Assembly (NCBI RefSeq): GCF_016598475.1
Contig: NZ_JAEMUX010000058.1
Coordinates: 1-55,537 of the forward strand
Direction: 5' to 3'
From: Streptomyces adelaidensis
GTDB lineage: Bacteria > Actinomycetota > Actinomycetes > Streptomycetales > Streptomycetaceae
DNA length: 55,537 bases
The position numbers and the translations under genes are program-made. The first letter of the stretch is position 1; every line of letters begins with the position of its first letter. Below are positions 16,442 to 25,218 of this stretch, piece after piece. The notes under the pieces were generated by a model. It worked only from the letters and a program-made list of their open reading frames with translations. It was not told the DNA's origin and did not search any database.

Positions 16442-17440
16442 TCAGCCCTTCCCCTCGGTGATCGCGTCGATGCGGGCCAGCTCGTCCGCCTCGAAGTCGA
16501 GGTTGGCGATGGCACCGACGCTGTCCTCGATCTGGCGGGCGCTGCTCGCGCCGACGAGGGCGGAGGTGACCCGGCCGCCGCGCAGCGTCCAGGCCAGGGC
16601 GAGCTGGGCGAGGGTCTGGCCACGGGACTTGGCGACCTCGTCGAGGGCGCGCAGCCTGCCCACCAGGTCCGCGGTGACCGCCTCGGATTTCAGGAACGGA
16701 CTGTCGCTCGCCGCGCGCGAGCCCTCCGGGATGCCGTCGAGGTAACGGGAGGTCAGCAGGCCCTGCTCCAGCGGGGAGAAGACGATGGAGCCGACCTGGA
16801 GCTCGTCGAGGGCGTCGAGCAGGCCCTCGCTCTCGGGCCGCCGGTCGAGCATCGAGTAGCGCGGCTGGTGGATGAGGAGCGGGGTGCCCAGCTCGCCCAG
16901 GATGCGGGCGGCCTCGCGGGTCTGCTCGGCCGAGTAGTTGGAGACGCCCACGTACAGCGCCTTGCCCTGCTGGACGGCCGAGTGCAGCGCGCCCATCGTC
17001 TCCTCCAGCGGAGTCTGAGGGTCGGGGCGGTGCGAGTAGAAGATGTCGACGTAGTCGAGGCCCATGCGCTTCAGGCTCTGGTCGAGCGAGGAGAGCACGT
17101 ACTTGCGGGAGCCCCACTCTCCGTACGGGCCGGGCCACATCAGATAGCCCGCCTTGGTGGAGATGACCAGCTCGTCGCGGTACGGGGCGAGGTCGGCCTT
17201 CAGCGCGTCGCCGAGGGCGGACTCCGCGGAGCCGGGCGGCGGGCCGTAGTTGTTGGCCAGGTCGAAGTGGGTGACGCCCAGGTCGAACGCGCGGCGCAGG
17301 ATCTCGCGCTGCGTCTCGACCGACCGGTCGGGGCCGAAGTTGTGCCACAGGCCGAGCGAGAGCGCGGGCAGTTTCAGACCGCTGCGTCCGGTGCGCCGGT
17401 AGGGCATGTCCGCGTAGCGGTCGGGGTGTGCGGTGTACAA
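16442..17440 (-). CDS. Aldo/keto reductase, YghZ-like (L-glyceraldehyde 3-phosphate reductase type)
   Basis: A 332-residue NADPH-dependent reductase. I choose the TTG at 17440 because GGAG lies 5 nt upstream and it yields the family opening YTAHPDRYADMPYRRTGRSGLKLPALSLGLWHNFG; ATG 17407 would cut this. Catalytic elements are present: Asp/Tyr in FDLANNYGPP, Lys in ISTKAGY, His in FYSHRPDP. C-terminal GASSARQIEDSVGAI binds the cofactor phosphate. In E. coli, YghZ reduces L-glyceraldehyde 3-phosphate and methylglyoxal, suggesting detoxification. The gene is divergent from a LysR regulator with a shared 127-bp promoter region, the usual arrangement for a regulator and its target. Confidence 0.88.
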   Translation of the reverse strand: MYTAHPDRYADMPYRRTGRSGLKLPALSLGLWHNFGPDRSVETQREILRRAFDLGVTHFDLANNYGPPPGSAESALGDALKADLAPYRDELVISTKAGYLMWPGPYGEWGSRKYVLSSLDQSLKRMGLDYVDIFYSHRPDPQTPLEETMGALHSAVQQGKALYVGVSNYSAEQTREAARILGELGTPLLIHQPRYSMLDRRPESEGLLDALDELQVGSIVFSPLEQGLLTSRYLDGIPEGSRAASDSPFLKSEAVTADLVGRLRALDEVAKSRGQTLAQLALAWTLRGGRVTSALVGASSARQIEDSVGAIANLDFEADELARIDAITEGKG

Positions 17441-17517
17441 CGCGACTCCAGAGTGGTTGGCACGGGGGGACCGGGGTCCCGGAGAACCGATGTCCACTCT
17501 TTCGCGACCTGGGGGCA

Positions 17518-17547
17518 TTGGTCCAACAGAAGAATCCGATGGGATTC
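17518..17547. promoter_or_regulatory. Inverted repeats in the divergent AKR/LysR promoter
   Basis: GAATCC (17532-17537) and GGATTC (17542-17547) form a perfect 6-bp inverted repeat just 20 bp before the LysR start. TTGGTCCAA, a near-palindrome, lies at 17518-17526. LysR proteins bind such dyads in the regulator-target intergenic space, so both are candidate LysR sites. Confidence 0.45.
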
Positions 17548-17567
17548 AGCGCCTACGCTTCTCAGTC

Positions 17568-18479
17568 ATGGAACTCCGTCATCTCCAGCATTTCGTCGCG
17601 GTCGCCGAGGAGGAGCACTTCACCCGTGCCGCCGAACGGCTGCTGGTCTCCCAGTCGGGTCTGTCCGCCTCCGTACGCTCCTTGGAGCGGGAGCTGCAGA
17701 CGCCGCTGTTCGTCCGCACGACCCGCCGGGTGATGCTCACGCCGGCCGGGCGGGCGCTGCTGACGGAGGCGGAGCGGATTCTGGCCCAGGTGCGGTCGGC
17801 CCGGGAGGCGGTGGCCGCGGTGCAGGGCGTCCTGCGCGGCATGCTGGCGCTCGGCTCCGAGCAGTGCGTGGCCGGGGTCCATGTGGCGGGGCTGCTCGCC
17901 ACGTTCCGGCGGCAGCATCCGGATGTGGAGATCTGTCTGCGGCAGGCGGGCTCGGGCGCCCTCGCCGAGGAGGTCGCGAGCGGCCGCCTCGACCTGGCCT
18001 TCGCCGTGCGGGCGGCCCAGGAGGACACCGACCAGCTGCGGGTCGTACCGCTGTCCAGTGAGCCGATGACCGTCCTGTGCCACCCCAGCCACCGCCTCGC
18101 GGCAGCCGGCGCCGCCGTGGCTCCGCAGGAGCTGGGCGGCGAGGTGTTCGTCGACTTCCACCCGGACTGGGGCACGCGGCGCACCACCGACGCGGTCTTC
18201 GCCGCCGCGGGCGTCCGCCGGGCCGTCGCCCTGGAGGTCAACGACGTACACAGCCTCCTCGAACTCGTGGACGAGAACCTCGGCATCGCCGTGGTCCCGC
18301 GCCACTTCCGGCACAAACGCGACTCCCTGACCGCCCTCACCGTCAAGGGCACCTCCGAGAGCGTGTACGAGACGGTCGCACTGCTCCCGCCGCCACAGGG
18401 CACGAGCCCGGCCGCCCGGGCACTGCTGGGGCTCCTCGACCAGCAGATCCCCTGCCCGCCGGACGGCGCGGAAGCGTAG
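17568..18479 (+). CDS. LysR-family transcriptional regulator
   Basis: A 303-residue regulator. ATG 17568 gives the exact LysR start MELRHLQHFVAVAEEEHFTRAAERL, with the helix-turn-helix at 18-37 (FTRAAERLLVSQSGLSASVR). The wing follows (TPLFVRTTRRVMLTPAGRALL), then a two-lobed effector domain from about 90. There is no good Shine-Dalgarno, so the message may be leaderless. Divergent from the YghZ-like reductase and likely its regulator; the effector is unknown. Confidence 0.9.
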   Translation: MELRHLQHFVAVAEEEHFTRAAERLLVSQSGLSASVRSLERELQTPLFVRTTRRVMLTPAGRALLTEAERILAQVRSAREAVAAVQGVLRGMLALGSEQCVAGVHVAGLLATFRRQHPDVEICLRQAGSGALAEEVASGRLDLAFAVRAAQEDTDQLRVVPLSSEPMTVLCHPSHRLAAAGAAVAPQELGGEVFVDFHPDWGTRRTTDAVFAAAGVRRAVALEVNDVHSLLELVDENLGIAVVPRHFRHKRDSLTALTVKGTSESVYETVALLPPPQGTSPAARALLGLLDQQIPCPPDGAEA

Positions 18480-18581
18480 GAACCTCCAGCGGAAGAGGGT
18501 CGGTCAGTCGGTCCCGGGCACCCTGGTGCCTCCAGGTGGCGTACACGCAGCCACGTACTGATGGCTCACAGGGGACACCCA

Positions 18582-19042
18582 TGACCGGCACGCGCACCAC
18601 CCGTCGTACCGTCCTGGCAGGGGGCCTCGCCCTGGCCATCGGCCTCGGGTGACGGCCACCGCGTCCGCCGGCGGCCCACGCACCGTCACCGGAGGGCCGA
18701 CCGACCCGATCACCCGTATCGCCGACTTCTACGGCGCCCATATCGACGCCCGGAGCGACCCGGAGAACGGCGGCAGGCTCGCCGAGGAGCTGCGGAAGTA
18801 CTACCTGACGGCCGACCTGCGGAAGAAGCTCGAGGCCTCGGAGCAGGTACAACGCGGACGGCGTCCTGCGCGCCCAGAACACCCCCGCCGCATGGAAGGT
18901 CACCGGCAACGGCGCCGCGGACCACACCGAGGCCGGCATCACCTTCACCTGGGGCAGCGGCGCGACCACCGAACTGGTCGTCGACATGACCCGCGACCAC
19001 AAGATCTTCCACATCGGCGCGAAGGGGGCCGCCGGAAGCTGA
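18582..19042 (+). pseudogene. Frameshifted small secreted protein
   Basis: The stretch reads as one protein in three successive frames. ATG 18582 starts a twin-Arg-like signal (TRTTRRTVLAGGLALAIGLG) that hits TGA at 18651. The next frame continues TATASAGGPRTVTGGPTDPITRIADFYGAHID to about 18847. A third frame then runs YNADGVLRAQNTPAAWKVTG to AKGAAGS and a TGA at 19040-19042. Two indels, near 18645-18655 and 18840-18850, explain this. Intact, it would be about 150 residues, an exported protein of unknown role. Sequencing error is an alternative, but two separate events make real decay more likely. Confidence 0.65.
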
Positions 19043-19107
19043 CTGAATCCCTGCGGTGCGCGTCGGGGAGCGGTGCGGGCTCCGGCCGGATGCCCGATGG
19101 TGGACGT

Positions 19108-19647
19108 ATGGATGTGAAGGACGTTCTCATCGACGCGTACGGCCGGATCAAGGAGGAGGTCCACGCCGCCGTGGACGGACTGTCCCCGGCGGACCTCCAT
19201 GCCCGCCCCGCCCCCGACGCCAACTCGATCGCCTGGCTGGTCTGGCACCTCACCCGGGTGCAGGACGACCATGTCGCCGAGGCCGCCGGGCTGGACCAGG
19301 TCTGGCTGTCCCAGGACTGGGAGAAGCGCTTCGGGCTGGCGCTGCCGGCCCGTGACACCGGCTTCGGACACCGCCCGGCGCAGGTCGCCGAGGTGCGGGT
19401 CGACTCCGGTGACCTGCTGACCGGCTACTACGACGCCGTGCACGAACAGACGCTGCGGTTCGTGCGCGGCCTCGGGGCCGGCGAGCTGGACCGGATCGTG
19501 GACGAGCGGTGGACGCCGCCCGTCACCCTCGGCGTACGCCTGCTCAGTGTCCTGTCCGACGATCTCCAGCACGTCGGACAGGCGGCGTACGTACGGGGGT
19601 TGATTCAGCGCGAGGAGGCCGCGGAGAGCGCGGAGGCGGACACGTAG
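19108..19647 (+). CDS. DinB-like / DUF664 four-helix metalloprotein
   Basis: A 179-residue protein starting at ATG 19108 (MDVKDVLIDAYGRIKEEV). The DinB/DUF664 metal-binding pattern is seen: SIAWLVWHLTRVQDDHVAEAAG in helix 2 and LLSVLSDDLQHVGQAAYVRGL near the C-terminus. Three His from these helices bind Zn or Ni in the family. In actinobacteria many relatives are mycothiol-dependent S-transferases for detoxification. Its last 43 bp overlap the convergent adenosine deaminase gene. Confidence 0.85.
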   Translation: MDVKDVLIDAYGRIKEEVHAAVDGLSPADLHARPAPDANSIAWLVWHLTRVQDDHVAEAAGLDQVWLSQDWEKRFGLALPARDTGFGHRPAQVAEVRVDSGDLLTGYYDAVHEQTLRFVRGLGAGELDRIVDERWTPPVTLGVRLLSVLSDDLQHVGQAAYVRGLIQREEAAESAEADT

Positions 19648-20699
19648 CCCGGCAGGACGACGTCCTCAATGAGGGCGCCCCGCTCGTCGAACGGGATGAA
19701 GGCGCTCTTGAGAGCGTTGACGGTGACCGTGCGCAGGTCGTCGAGGGTCCAGCCGGCCTCGTCGACGAGCAGGCTCATCTCGCGGGTCATGGTGGTGCCC
19801 GACACGAGACGGTTGTCGGTGTTGAGCGTGACGCGGAAGCCGAGGTCCTTCAGGGCCGTGATCGGGTGCTCGGCGATGGAGGTGGCCGCGCCGGTCTGGA
19901 GGTTGGAGGTGGGGCACATCTCCAGGGCGATACGGCGGTCGCGCACCCAGGACGCGAGGCGGCCGAGCTTGCCGTCGACGATGTCCTCGGTGATGCGGAC
20001 GCCGTGGCCGATGCGCTCGGCGCCGCAGACCTGGAGGGCCTGGTGGATGCTGGGCAGGCCGTGGGCCTCACCGGCGTGGATGGTGAAGGGGACACTCTCG
20101 CGGCGCAGGCGCTCGAAGGCGGCCAGGTGGTCGGCGGGCGGGAAGCCGTCCTCGGCGCCGGCGATGTCGAAGCCGACGACACCCGCGTCCCGGAAGGCGA
20201 CCGCCAGGTCGGCGGCCTCACCGACGCGGTCGAACATGCGCATCCCGCACAGCAGCGTGCCCACGCGGACCGGGGTGCCCTGGGCCGCCGCCCTGGCCAT
20301 ACCGGCCGCCAGGCCCTCCTGCACGGTCTCGACGACCTCGGACAGCGCCAGCCCGCCGTTGACCATCAGCTCCGGCGCGTAGCGCACCTCGCCGTAGACG
20401 ACGCCGTCCTCGGCCAGGTCGAGCACATACTCCTCGGCGGTGCGCAGCAGGCCCTCGCGGGTCTGCATCACGGCGAGGGTGTGCTCGAACGTGGCTATGT
20501 AACGCACCAGGTCACCGGAGTTGGCGGCCTCGTAGAACCAGGCGGCCAGGGCCTGCGGGTCGGTCTCCGGGAGGGTGTGGCCGGCCTCCGCCGCGAGCTC
20601 CACGAGGGTGGCGGGGCGCAGGCCACCGTCGAAGTGGTCGTGCAGGACGGCCTTCGGGAGGCGGCGGATGGTGTCGGCGTCGATACGGGGCGCGGTCAT
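19605..20699 (-). CDS. add: Adenosine deaminase
   Basis: A 364-residue purine deaminase converting (deoxy)adenosine to (deoxy)inosine in purine salvage. The Zn ligands are His20 and His22 in HDHFDGGLRP. TIHAGEAHG carries the third His and catalytic Glu, ERIGHGVRI the catalytic His, and TLNTDNRLVSGTTM the final Asp pair. MCPTSNLQTGA is the substrate-binding loop. ATG 20699 was used; little upstream sequence fits the family. Streptomyces genomes usually have more than one adenosine deaminase, so this may be one of several. It is followed on the same strand at 81 bp upstream by the glyoxalase-like gene. Confidence 0.93.
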   Translation of the reverse strand: MTAPRIDADTIRRLPKAVLHDHFDGGLRPATLVELAAEAGHTLPETDPQALAAWFYEAANSGDLVRYIATFEHTLAVMQTREGLLRTAEEYVLDLAEDGVVYGEVRYAPELMVNGGLALSEVVETVQEGLAAGMARAAAQGTPVRVGTLLCGMRMFDRVGEAADLAVAFRDAGVVGFDIAGAEDGFPPADHLAAFERLRRESVPFTIHAGEAHGLPSIHQALQVCGAERIGHGVRITEDIVDGKLGRLASWVRDRRIALEMCPTSNLQTGAATSIAEHPITALKDLGFRVTLNTDNRLVSGTTMTREMSLLVDEAGWTLDDLRTVTVNALKSAFIPFDERGALIEDVVLPGYVSASALSAASSR

Positions 20700-20780
20700 G
20701 GCGTTCGTTCGTTTCTGTGCGGGTGGTGCGGTGGGATGGGGATGGGACGGGATGGGGAGGTGACAGGGGCGTCTGGTGGC

Positions 20781-21176
20781 TCAGCCGGTGGCCGGCTGGA
20801 GGAGGTCCCAGCGGTTTCCGTACAGGTCCTCGAAGACGGCGACCGAGCCGTACGGCTCGTGGCGCGGCTCCTCCAGGAACCTGACGCCGGCGGCCGACAT
20901 CCGGGCGTGGTCGCGGGCGAAGTCGTCGGTGTGCAGGAAGAAGCCCACGCGTCCGCCGGTCTGGTCGCCGACCCGGCCACGCTGGGCCTCGTCCTTGGCT
21001 CGCGCGAGCAGCAGTCCGCCGCCCTGTCCCTCGCTGCCCGGTTCGACGACGACCCATCGGCTGGCGTCGGGTCGCGGTGCGTCCTCGACAAGCCGGAAGC
21101 CGAGCGCCTCGGTGTAGAAGCGGATCGCCTCGTCGTAGTCGTCGACCACCAGGGTGACCAGGGCAATGCGTCTCAT
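20781..21176 (-). CDS. Glyoxalase/bleomycin-resistance (VOC) family protein
   Basis: A 131-residue protein. ATG 21176 is preceded by GAGAGG, and the first beta-alpha-beta unit (MRRIALVTLVVDDYDEAIRFYTEALGF) begins immediately; the longer upstream frame lacks family residues. The second VOC half runs from GGRVGFFLHTDDF to VAVFEDLYGNRWDLLQP, with Glu and His positions that can hold a metal. Role is probably dioxygenase-like or ligand-binding; the true substrate cannot be told from sequence. Transcribed toward add and possibly in one unit with it. Confidence 0.88.
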   Translation of the reverse strand: MRRIALVTLVVDDYDEAIRFYTEALGFRLVEDAPRPDASRWVVVEPGSEGQGGGLLLARAKDEAQRGRVGDQTGGRVGFFLHTDDFARDHARMSAAGVRFLEEPRHEPYGSVAVFEDLYGNRWDLLQPATG

Positions 21177-21308
21177 CGGGGCCTCTCGGGTGGGGCGCGC
21201 GTCGTGCGGGGACCGTCCGAGGTTCGCTCGGGGTTCCCGGGAGGTTATACGTAACACGTGCGGGACGCAAATGGCTTCTCGCACGGTTTCTCCAGGGCGG
21301 GGCACGAC

Positions 21309-21338
21309 TGAGGCCCCCCGCCGCGCGGGGGGGCCTCA
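21309..21338. terminator. Hairpin terminator
   Basis: TGAGGCCCCCC (21309-21319) pairs with GGGGGGCCTCA (21328-21338) with an 8-base loop. It stands past the end of the leftward 21418 gene, about 80 bp after its stop. Short GGCATCCGCCGTCA direct repeats (about 21365-21421) precede it. Confidence 0.7.
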
Positions 21339-21417
21339 GGTATCGGGGTCGCCGGGTCCGGCGTCAGGCATCCGCCGTCAGGCGCCGGCATCCGCCGTCA
21401 TCCGCCGGCATCCGCCG

Positions 21418-22617
21418 TCAGGCGTCCGGCGATGCCTTGCGGAGGGCGGAGATGCAGGTGGTGAGGGCCTCCTGGAGCTCCTCCAGGCGCTGGAGCATGT
21501 CGTCCTCGTAGATGGCGTCGAGGTCGACGGCGTCGTCGAGGGTCAGCTCCTCGAAGACCTTCGTGGCCTTCTGGAGACTGCTGTAGAACTTCGTGCGGCG
21601 CTCCTGGACCCGCAGCTCGGGGTCGGCCTGCACGGTCTGGACGACGAGTTCCTTGACGGAGTCGTACGCCTCCGTCGCCCACTCGCCGGTGTCCTCGTCG
21701 TCGTCCAGCTCGTCGATGAGGGACAGGTGCCGCTCGGCTTCGGCACGGAGTTCGGCGGTGGCGTCGATGACCTGGCCGGCCGCGGTCTTGACCTGCCCGT
21801 TCTCGACGATCTGCCGGACGTAGCCGATCCGGCTGGCCGCCTGGGTCTCGTTCGCGACGGCCTTCTTCAGCTCGTCGGTGCGGGCGATGTCGCGGGCCAG
21901 TTCCGTCTGGAGGGAGGTGTCCTCCTTGAGGCGGTCGAGGAGCGCGGTGCGGGCCGCCTGCGCGGTGGACGGGTCGGCGAGGATCGCGGCGCGCAGCGCG
22001 GTGGGGTTCTCGGCGACCTCCAGCGCCTTCGTCGGGCGGATGCCCTCGGCCTCGGCGGCCGCCGTGATCGCGGTGCCTCGGTCGGAGGTCGCGCTGGAAC
22101 GGGAGCTGTAGTACGACAGCCACACGTCCGAGTCCGGCAGGTCGATCTCCGCGCCGGGGGCCAGCGCCTCGAACTGCGGGACCATGCCGTCGTCGGCCGC
22201 CTTGTCCCACGCCTTGTAGTACCGCATGACCCGCTCAGGCGAGCACCCGGCCAGCTCGGCGAACTCCTTCGCCGACACCTTCGGCGTCTCCCCCGCCGTC
22301 TCCCCGCCGGGCCGCACACTCCGCGCCACCTTCAGTGCGAACGCCCAGCCGCCGGTGCGTGCGTACACACCGAACTCCCGGGCGTCGCGGGCGACTTGCT
22401 CGTCCACGGCGTCGGTGGCAATCTCGCCCTCGGGCTCCTGGCCGGGCTCCTGTCCGGGCTCCCGCGCGGGCGTCTCGTCGTCGCCGGCAGCCGAGGATGC
22501 CGCGTCGTCGGTCGCGCTCGGCTCGACCCAGTACCCGTCGTCCTGCTGCGGCACGGTCACGGCCGTCCCGTCGGCGGGCGGTACGGCCGATGCGGAGTGG
22601 GCGGTGGCTACGCTCAC
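21418..22617 (-). CDS. Hypothetical protein, 399 residues, with HTH-like and coiled-coil segments
   Basis: GTG 22617 has a GGGAGAG ribosome site. Residues 1-75 are acidic and low-complexity (several EPGQEP units). Residues about 95-135 (VSAKEFAELAGCSPERVMRYYKAWDKAA) look like a winged or simple helix-turn-helix. From about 175 to the end the protein is almost all helix, with heptad-like Leu/Ala and many acidic residues (AELRAEAERHLSLIDELDDDEDTG), suggesting coiled coil. I do not recognise a named family, though the HTH plus helical tail resembles DNA-organising or plasmid-type regulators. No signal or membrane segment. Base composition is as in neighbours, so recent transfer is not suggested. 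Confidence 0.7.
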   Translation of the reverse strand: MSVATAHSASAVPPADGTAVTVPQQDDGYWVEPSATDDAASSAAGDDETPAREPGQEPGQEPEGEIATDAVDEQVARDAREFGVYARTGGWAFALKVARSVRPGGETAGETPKVSAKEFAELAGCSPERVMRYYKAWDKAADDGMVPQFEALAPGAEIDLPDSDVWLSYYSSRSSATSDRGTAITAAAEAEGIRPTKALEVAENPTALRAAILADPSTAQAARTALLDRLKEDTSLQTELARDIARTDELKKAVANETQAASRIGYVRQIVENGQVKTAAGQVIDATAELRAEAERHLSLIDELDDDEDTGEWATEAYDSVKELVVQTVQADPELRVQERRTKFYSSLQKATKVFEELTLDDAVDLDAIYEDDMLQRLEELQEALTTCISALRKASPDA

Positions 22618-22723
22618 GGGTGACTCTCCCGGGTGGTGACGGAGGGCAGGGACAGAACAGGCAGCCTATATGAACCTGTTGATGCTCCTTTGCCCCGGCT
22701 CTGTGTCGTGGGTGCCCTGCCCC

Positions 22724-23650
22724 TCAGGCTGTGGACGTCCCGCCCTGGTGCACGGCGTCCAGCCGGCCCACCTCGTCCGCCGTGAGCCGGAGGGCGCCGG
22801 CGGCGACGTTCTCGGCGAGGTGGTCCGGATCTCCCGTGCCGGGGATGGCGAGGACGTGCGGCCCCTGGTGGAGGGTCCAGGCGAGCCGGATCTGGGCGGG
22901 GGTGGCGTCGTGCGCGCGGGCGACGGCGAGTACCTCGTCGTCGTGCGCGGTGCTCGCACCCTCGGGCCCGGCGTCGCCCGCGATCGCGAAGAACGGCACG
23001 AACGCGATGCCCTGTTCGCCGCAGACGCGGAGCAGTTCGTCGGCTTCGGGGGCCGGGGCGTGCAGGCCGTACTGGTTCTGCACGCAGACCACGGGCGCGA
23101 TGGCCCGGGCCTCGGCGAGGTGCCGTGGTTCGACGGCGGAGATGCCGAGGTGGCGGATGAGCCCGGCCTTCCTCAGTTCGGCCAGCGCGCCGAAGTGCTC
23201 GGCGATGGAGTCCTGGCGCATCCGGCGCAGATTGACGACGTCGAGGTGGTCGCGGCCCAGCTGCCGCAGGTTCTCCTCGACCTGCCCGCGCAGCTGGTCG
23301 GGACGGGCGGCGGTGCCCCACTGCCCCGAGTACTCGCGGTGCGGACCGACCTTGGTGACGATGACCAGCTCGTCCGGGTACGGGCCGCCCAGCGCACTGT
23401 TGATCAGTTCGTTGGCGGAGCGCAGTGAGGAGAAGTAGAAGGCGGCCGTGTCGATGTGGTTGACGCCCAGCTCGACCGCGCGGCGCAGCACGGCGATCGA
23501 CCGCTCTCGTTGCCTCGGTGCCCCCAGGTGGAAGGCGGCACTGCCGGTCAGCCGCATCGCGCCGAAGCCGACGCGGCTGACCGGCAGGTCGCCGAGCGTC
23601 CAGGTGCCGGCGGCGCGCGCGGTGATCGCGGTGATCGTCTCCGAGGTCAT
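22724..23650 (-). CDS. Aldo/keto reductase family oxidoreductase
   Basis: A 308-residue TIM-barrel reductase. ATG 23650 begins MTSETITAITARAAGTWTLGDLPVSRVGFGAMRLTG. NHIDTAAFYFSSLRSANELI holds catalytic Asp and Tyr, and VIVTKVGPH the Lys. Where most members have a His after the fifth strand, this subgroup shows DVVNLRRMRQ, so it belongs to the Streptomyces AKR branch with a replaced His. AIPGTGDPDHLAENVAA near the C-terminus binds NADP phosphate. It sits between unrelated genes on the same strand; the spacing of 41 bp to the phospholipase-like gene upstream might allow co-transcription but they have no evident shared role. Confidence 0.88.
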   Translation of the reverse strand: MTSETITAITARAAGTWTLGDLPVSRVGFGAMRLTGSAAFHLGAPRQRERSIAVLRRAVELGVNHIDTAAFYFSSLRSANELINSALGGPYPDELVIVTKVGPHREYSGQWGTAARPDQLRGQVEENLRQLGRDHLDVVNLRRMRQDSIAEHFGALAELRKAGLIRHLGISAVEPRHLAEARAIAPVVCVQNQYGLHAPAPEADELLRVCGEQGIAFVPFFAIAGDAGPEGASTAHDDEVLAVARAHDATPAQIRLAWTLHQGPHVLAIPGTGDPDHLAENVAAGALRLTADEVGRLDAVHQGGTSTA

Positions 23651-23691
23651 CGCCGCAGTCTCGCACGCGCGGGCCCGGTGCCCGCGGCGTT

Positions 23692-25059
23692 CTACGGATA
23701 GACGTACGTATTCAGCTCCGCCACCGCTGCTGCCGGGTTACCGAGGTCGTAGTGGTCCACAGCAAGGAAGTTGGGCTTCCTGCGGGCGGCCGGCTGGCAG
23801 AACCGCCGGGCACGGTCGGCGAGTTTGGTGTTGTCCGTGGTCGCTGTCGAGGTGATCCCGGCGTCACGGAAGTGGTTCATGACGAACAGCGGCTTGAAGC
23901 CGGACTCGGTGCGGGTGAGCGGGATGTTGGTGTCGGCGTCGTACCAGCGGCTGTAACAGGACCAGTCGGAGGCGCCGATGCCACCGCCCATGGACCAGTG
24001 GTTCTCGACGGTCCACTCCTTCTGGTACATCACGCCGAAGGTGTCCCGGGTGAGCCCGGCGGCCTGGTCGGCGGAGCGGCTGTGGTCCGTGAAGATCAGC
24101 AGCCGGTCGTCGGCGGCGATCAGATCGGCCATCTTCGGCCAGCCGTTGGTCCGTACGCCGGTGAGGTCGGGCCGGTGGAGCACGTCGGACAGGCCGTTGA
24201 CGCGGGCGAGCTCGCCGCGCAGGACGCCCGGGTCGACGTAGTCCTCCAGGAACACGGTGATGACCTGGTCGGGATTCCGCTTGAGGAAGTCGACCATGCG
24301 CTGGATGTCCACCCACAGGGCGACGGGCCTGCTGACGAGGGTGCAGCTGTTGTGGCAGAGGATCGCGCCGTCCGAGGTCTGGTGGATGTCCAGCATGAAC
24401 CCCCGTACTCCGTCGGACAGTTGCCGATCGACGCCTCGGGACTGGTTCGGCACCAAATTCACGAAGGGCGGGGCGAAGCCGCCGTCGACGCCGTTGGCGT
24501 AGGCGTTGTGGGAGGTGAGGAAGGTTACCTGGTCGAGGGTGCGTCGGTCGGCCGGGGGCATGGGGCGGGTGGTCGGCGCGACCGGCGTGAGGTACCAGGC
24601 GGCGAGGCCGCTCGACGCGCCGACGGTCAGTTGGGCGGGGTGGTTGGAACCGGCCGGCTTGGCGCCGACCGTCAGGTAGCGCTCCGCGCCGGGGACCTTG
24701 AGCCGGTACCGGTCGGAGCCGAGTTCCGTGATGTCCCAGGCTGCGTCGGCGCTCGTACAGGCGAGGGTTCTCGCCCGGTCGCCGGAGCGGCCGAGACAAC
24801 TGCCCGCCGTGTCCACGCTCTCCAGGACGTATGAGGAGCCGCTCGCCCTCAGTTTCCACCGCTGGTGGTCCTCGTCGCCCTTGGGCCGGTGCTGCTCGAC
24901 CGCTCCCCCGTTGTCGGCGGCGTTGAGCCCGGTGGTGGCGCTCTGCACGTAGTAGGCACCCGGAGCCGGGACGGCGGCGGAGACGGCGGGGGCGGGAGCC
25001 GCGACGACGGCGGTCAGCGCGACGGCGGTCGCGAGCAGGGTGGTGCGGGGTCTCGGCAT
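23692..25059 (-). CDS. Secreted PI-PLC X-domain-like phosphodiesterase with ricin-like domain
   Basis: A 455-residue exported protein. I choose ATG 25059 because AAGGG lies 7 nt upstream; an ATG at 25074 has no such site. Signal peptide about 1-29 (RTTLLATAVALTAVVAAPAPAVSAA). Residues about 35-155 resemble a beta-trefoil lectin (AYYVQSATTGLNAADNGG, HQRWKL). The C-terminal part is a PI-PLC-like barrel with both catalytic His: LTSHNAYANG and GFMLDIHQTSDGAILCHNSC, plus VFLEDYVDP. The likely activity is extracellular cleavage of phosphoinositide or glycerophosphodiester-like substrates. No Ca site typical of eukaryotic PLC is evident. It is followed by a chitinase gene upstream on the same strand with separate promoter. 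Confidence 0.82.
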   Translation of the reverse strand: MPRPRTTLLATAVALTAVVAAPAPAVSAAVPAPGAYYVQSATTGLNAADNGGAVEQHRPKGDEDHQRWKLRASGSSYVLESVDTAGSCLGRSGDRARTLACTSADAAWDITELGSDRYRLKVPGAERYLTVGAKPAGSNHPAQLTVGASSGLAAWYLTPVAPTTRPMPPADRRTLDQVTFLTSHNAYANGVDGGFAPPFVNLVPNQSRGVDRQLSDGVRGFMLDIHQTSDGAILCHNSCTLVSRPVALWVDIQRMVDFLKRNPDQVITVFLEDYVDPGVLRGELARVNGLSDVLHRPDLTGVRTNGWPKMADLIAADDRLLIFTDHSRSADQAAGLTRDTFGVMYQKEWTVENHWSMGGGIGASDWSCYSRWYDADTNIPLTRTESGFKPLFVMNHFRDAGITSTATTDNTKLADRARRFCQPAARRKPNFLAVDHYDLGNPAAAVAELNTYVYP

Positions 25060-25218
25060 GACGACGCCCTTCATCGGGACGGGGGGTGGGAGCGGGGGCT
25101 GGGCGGTGGACCGGGCCGAGCCCCCGCAGCCAAGTCAGGTGCAAGTCAGTGCTGCAGGCCGGTGCCGGCAATCAGCGCTGACAGTCAGGTGCATGACATC
25201 ATGCTCGGCGTGTCGGCG

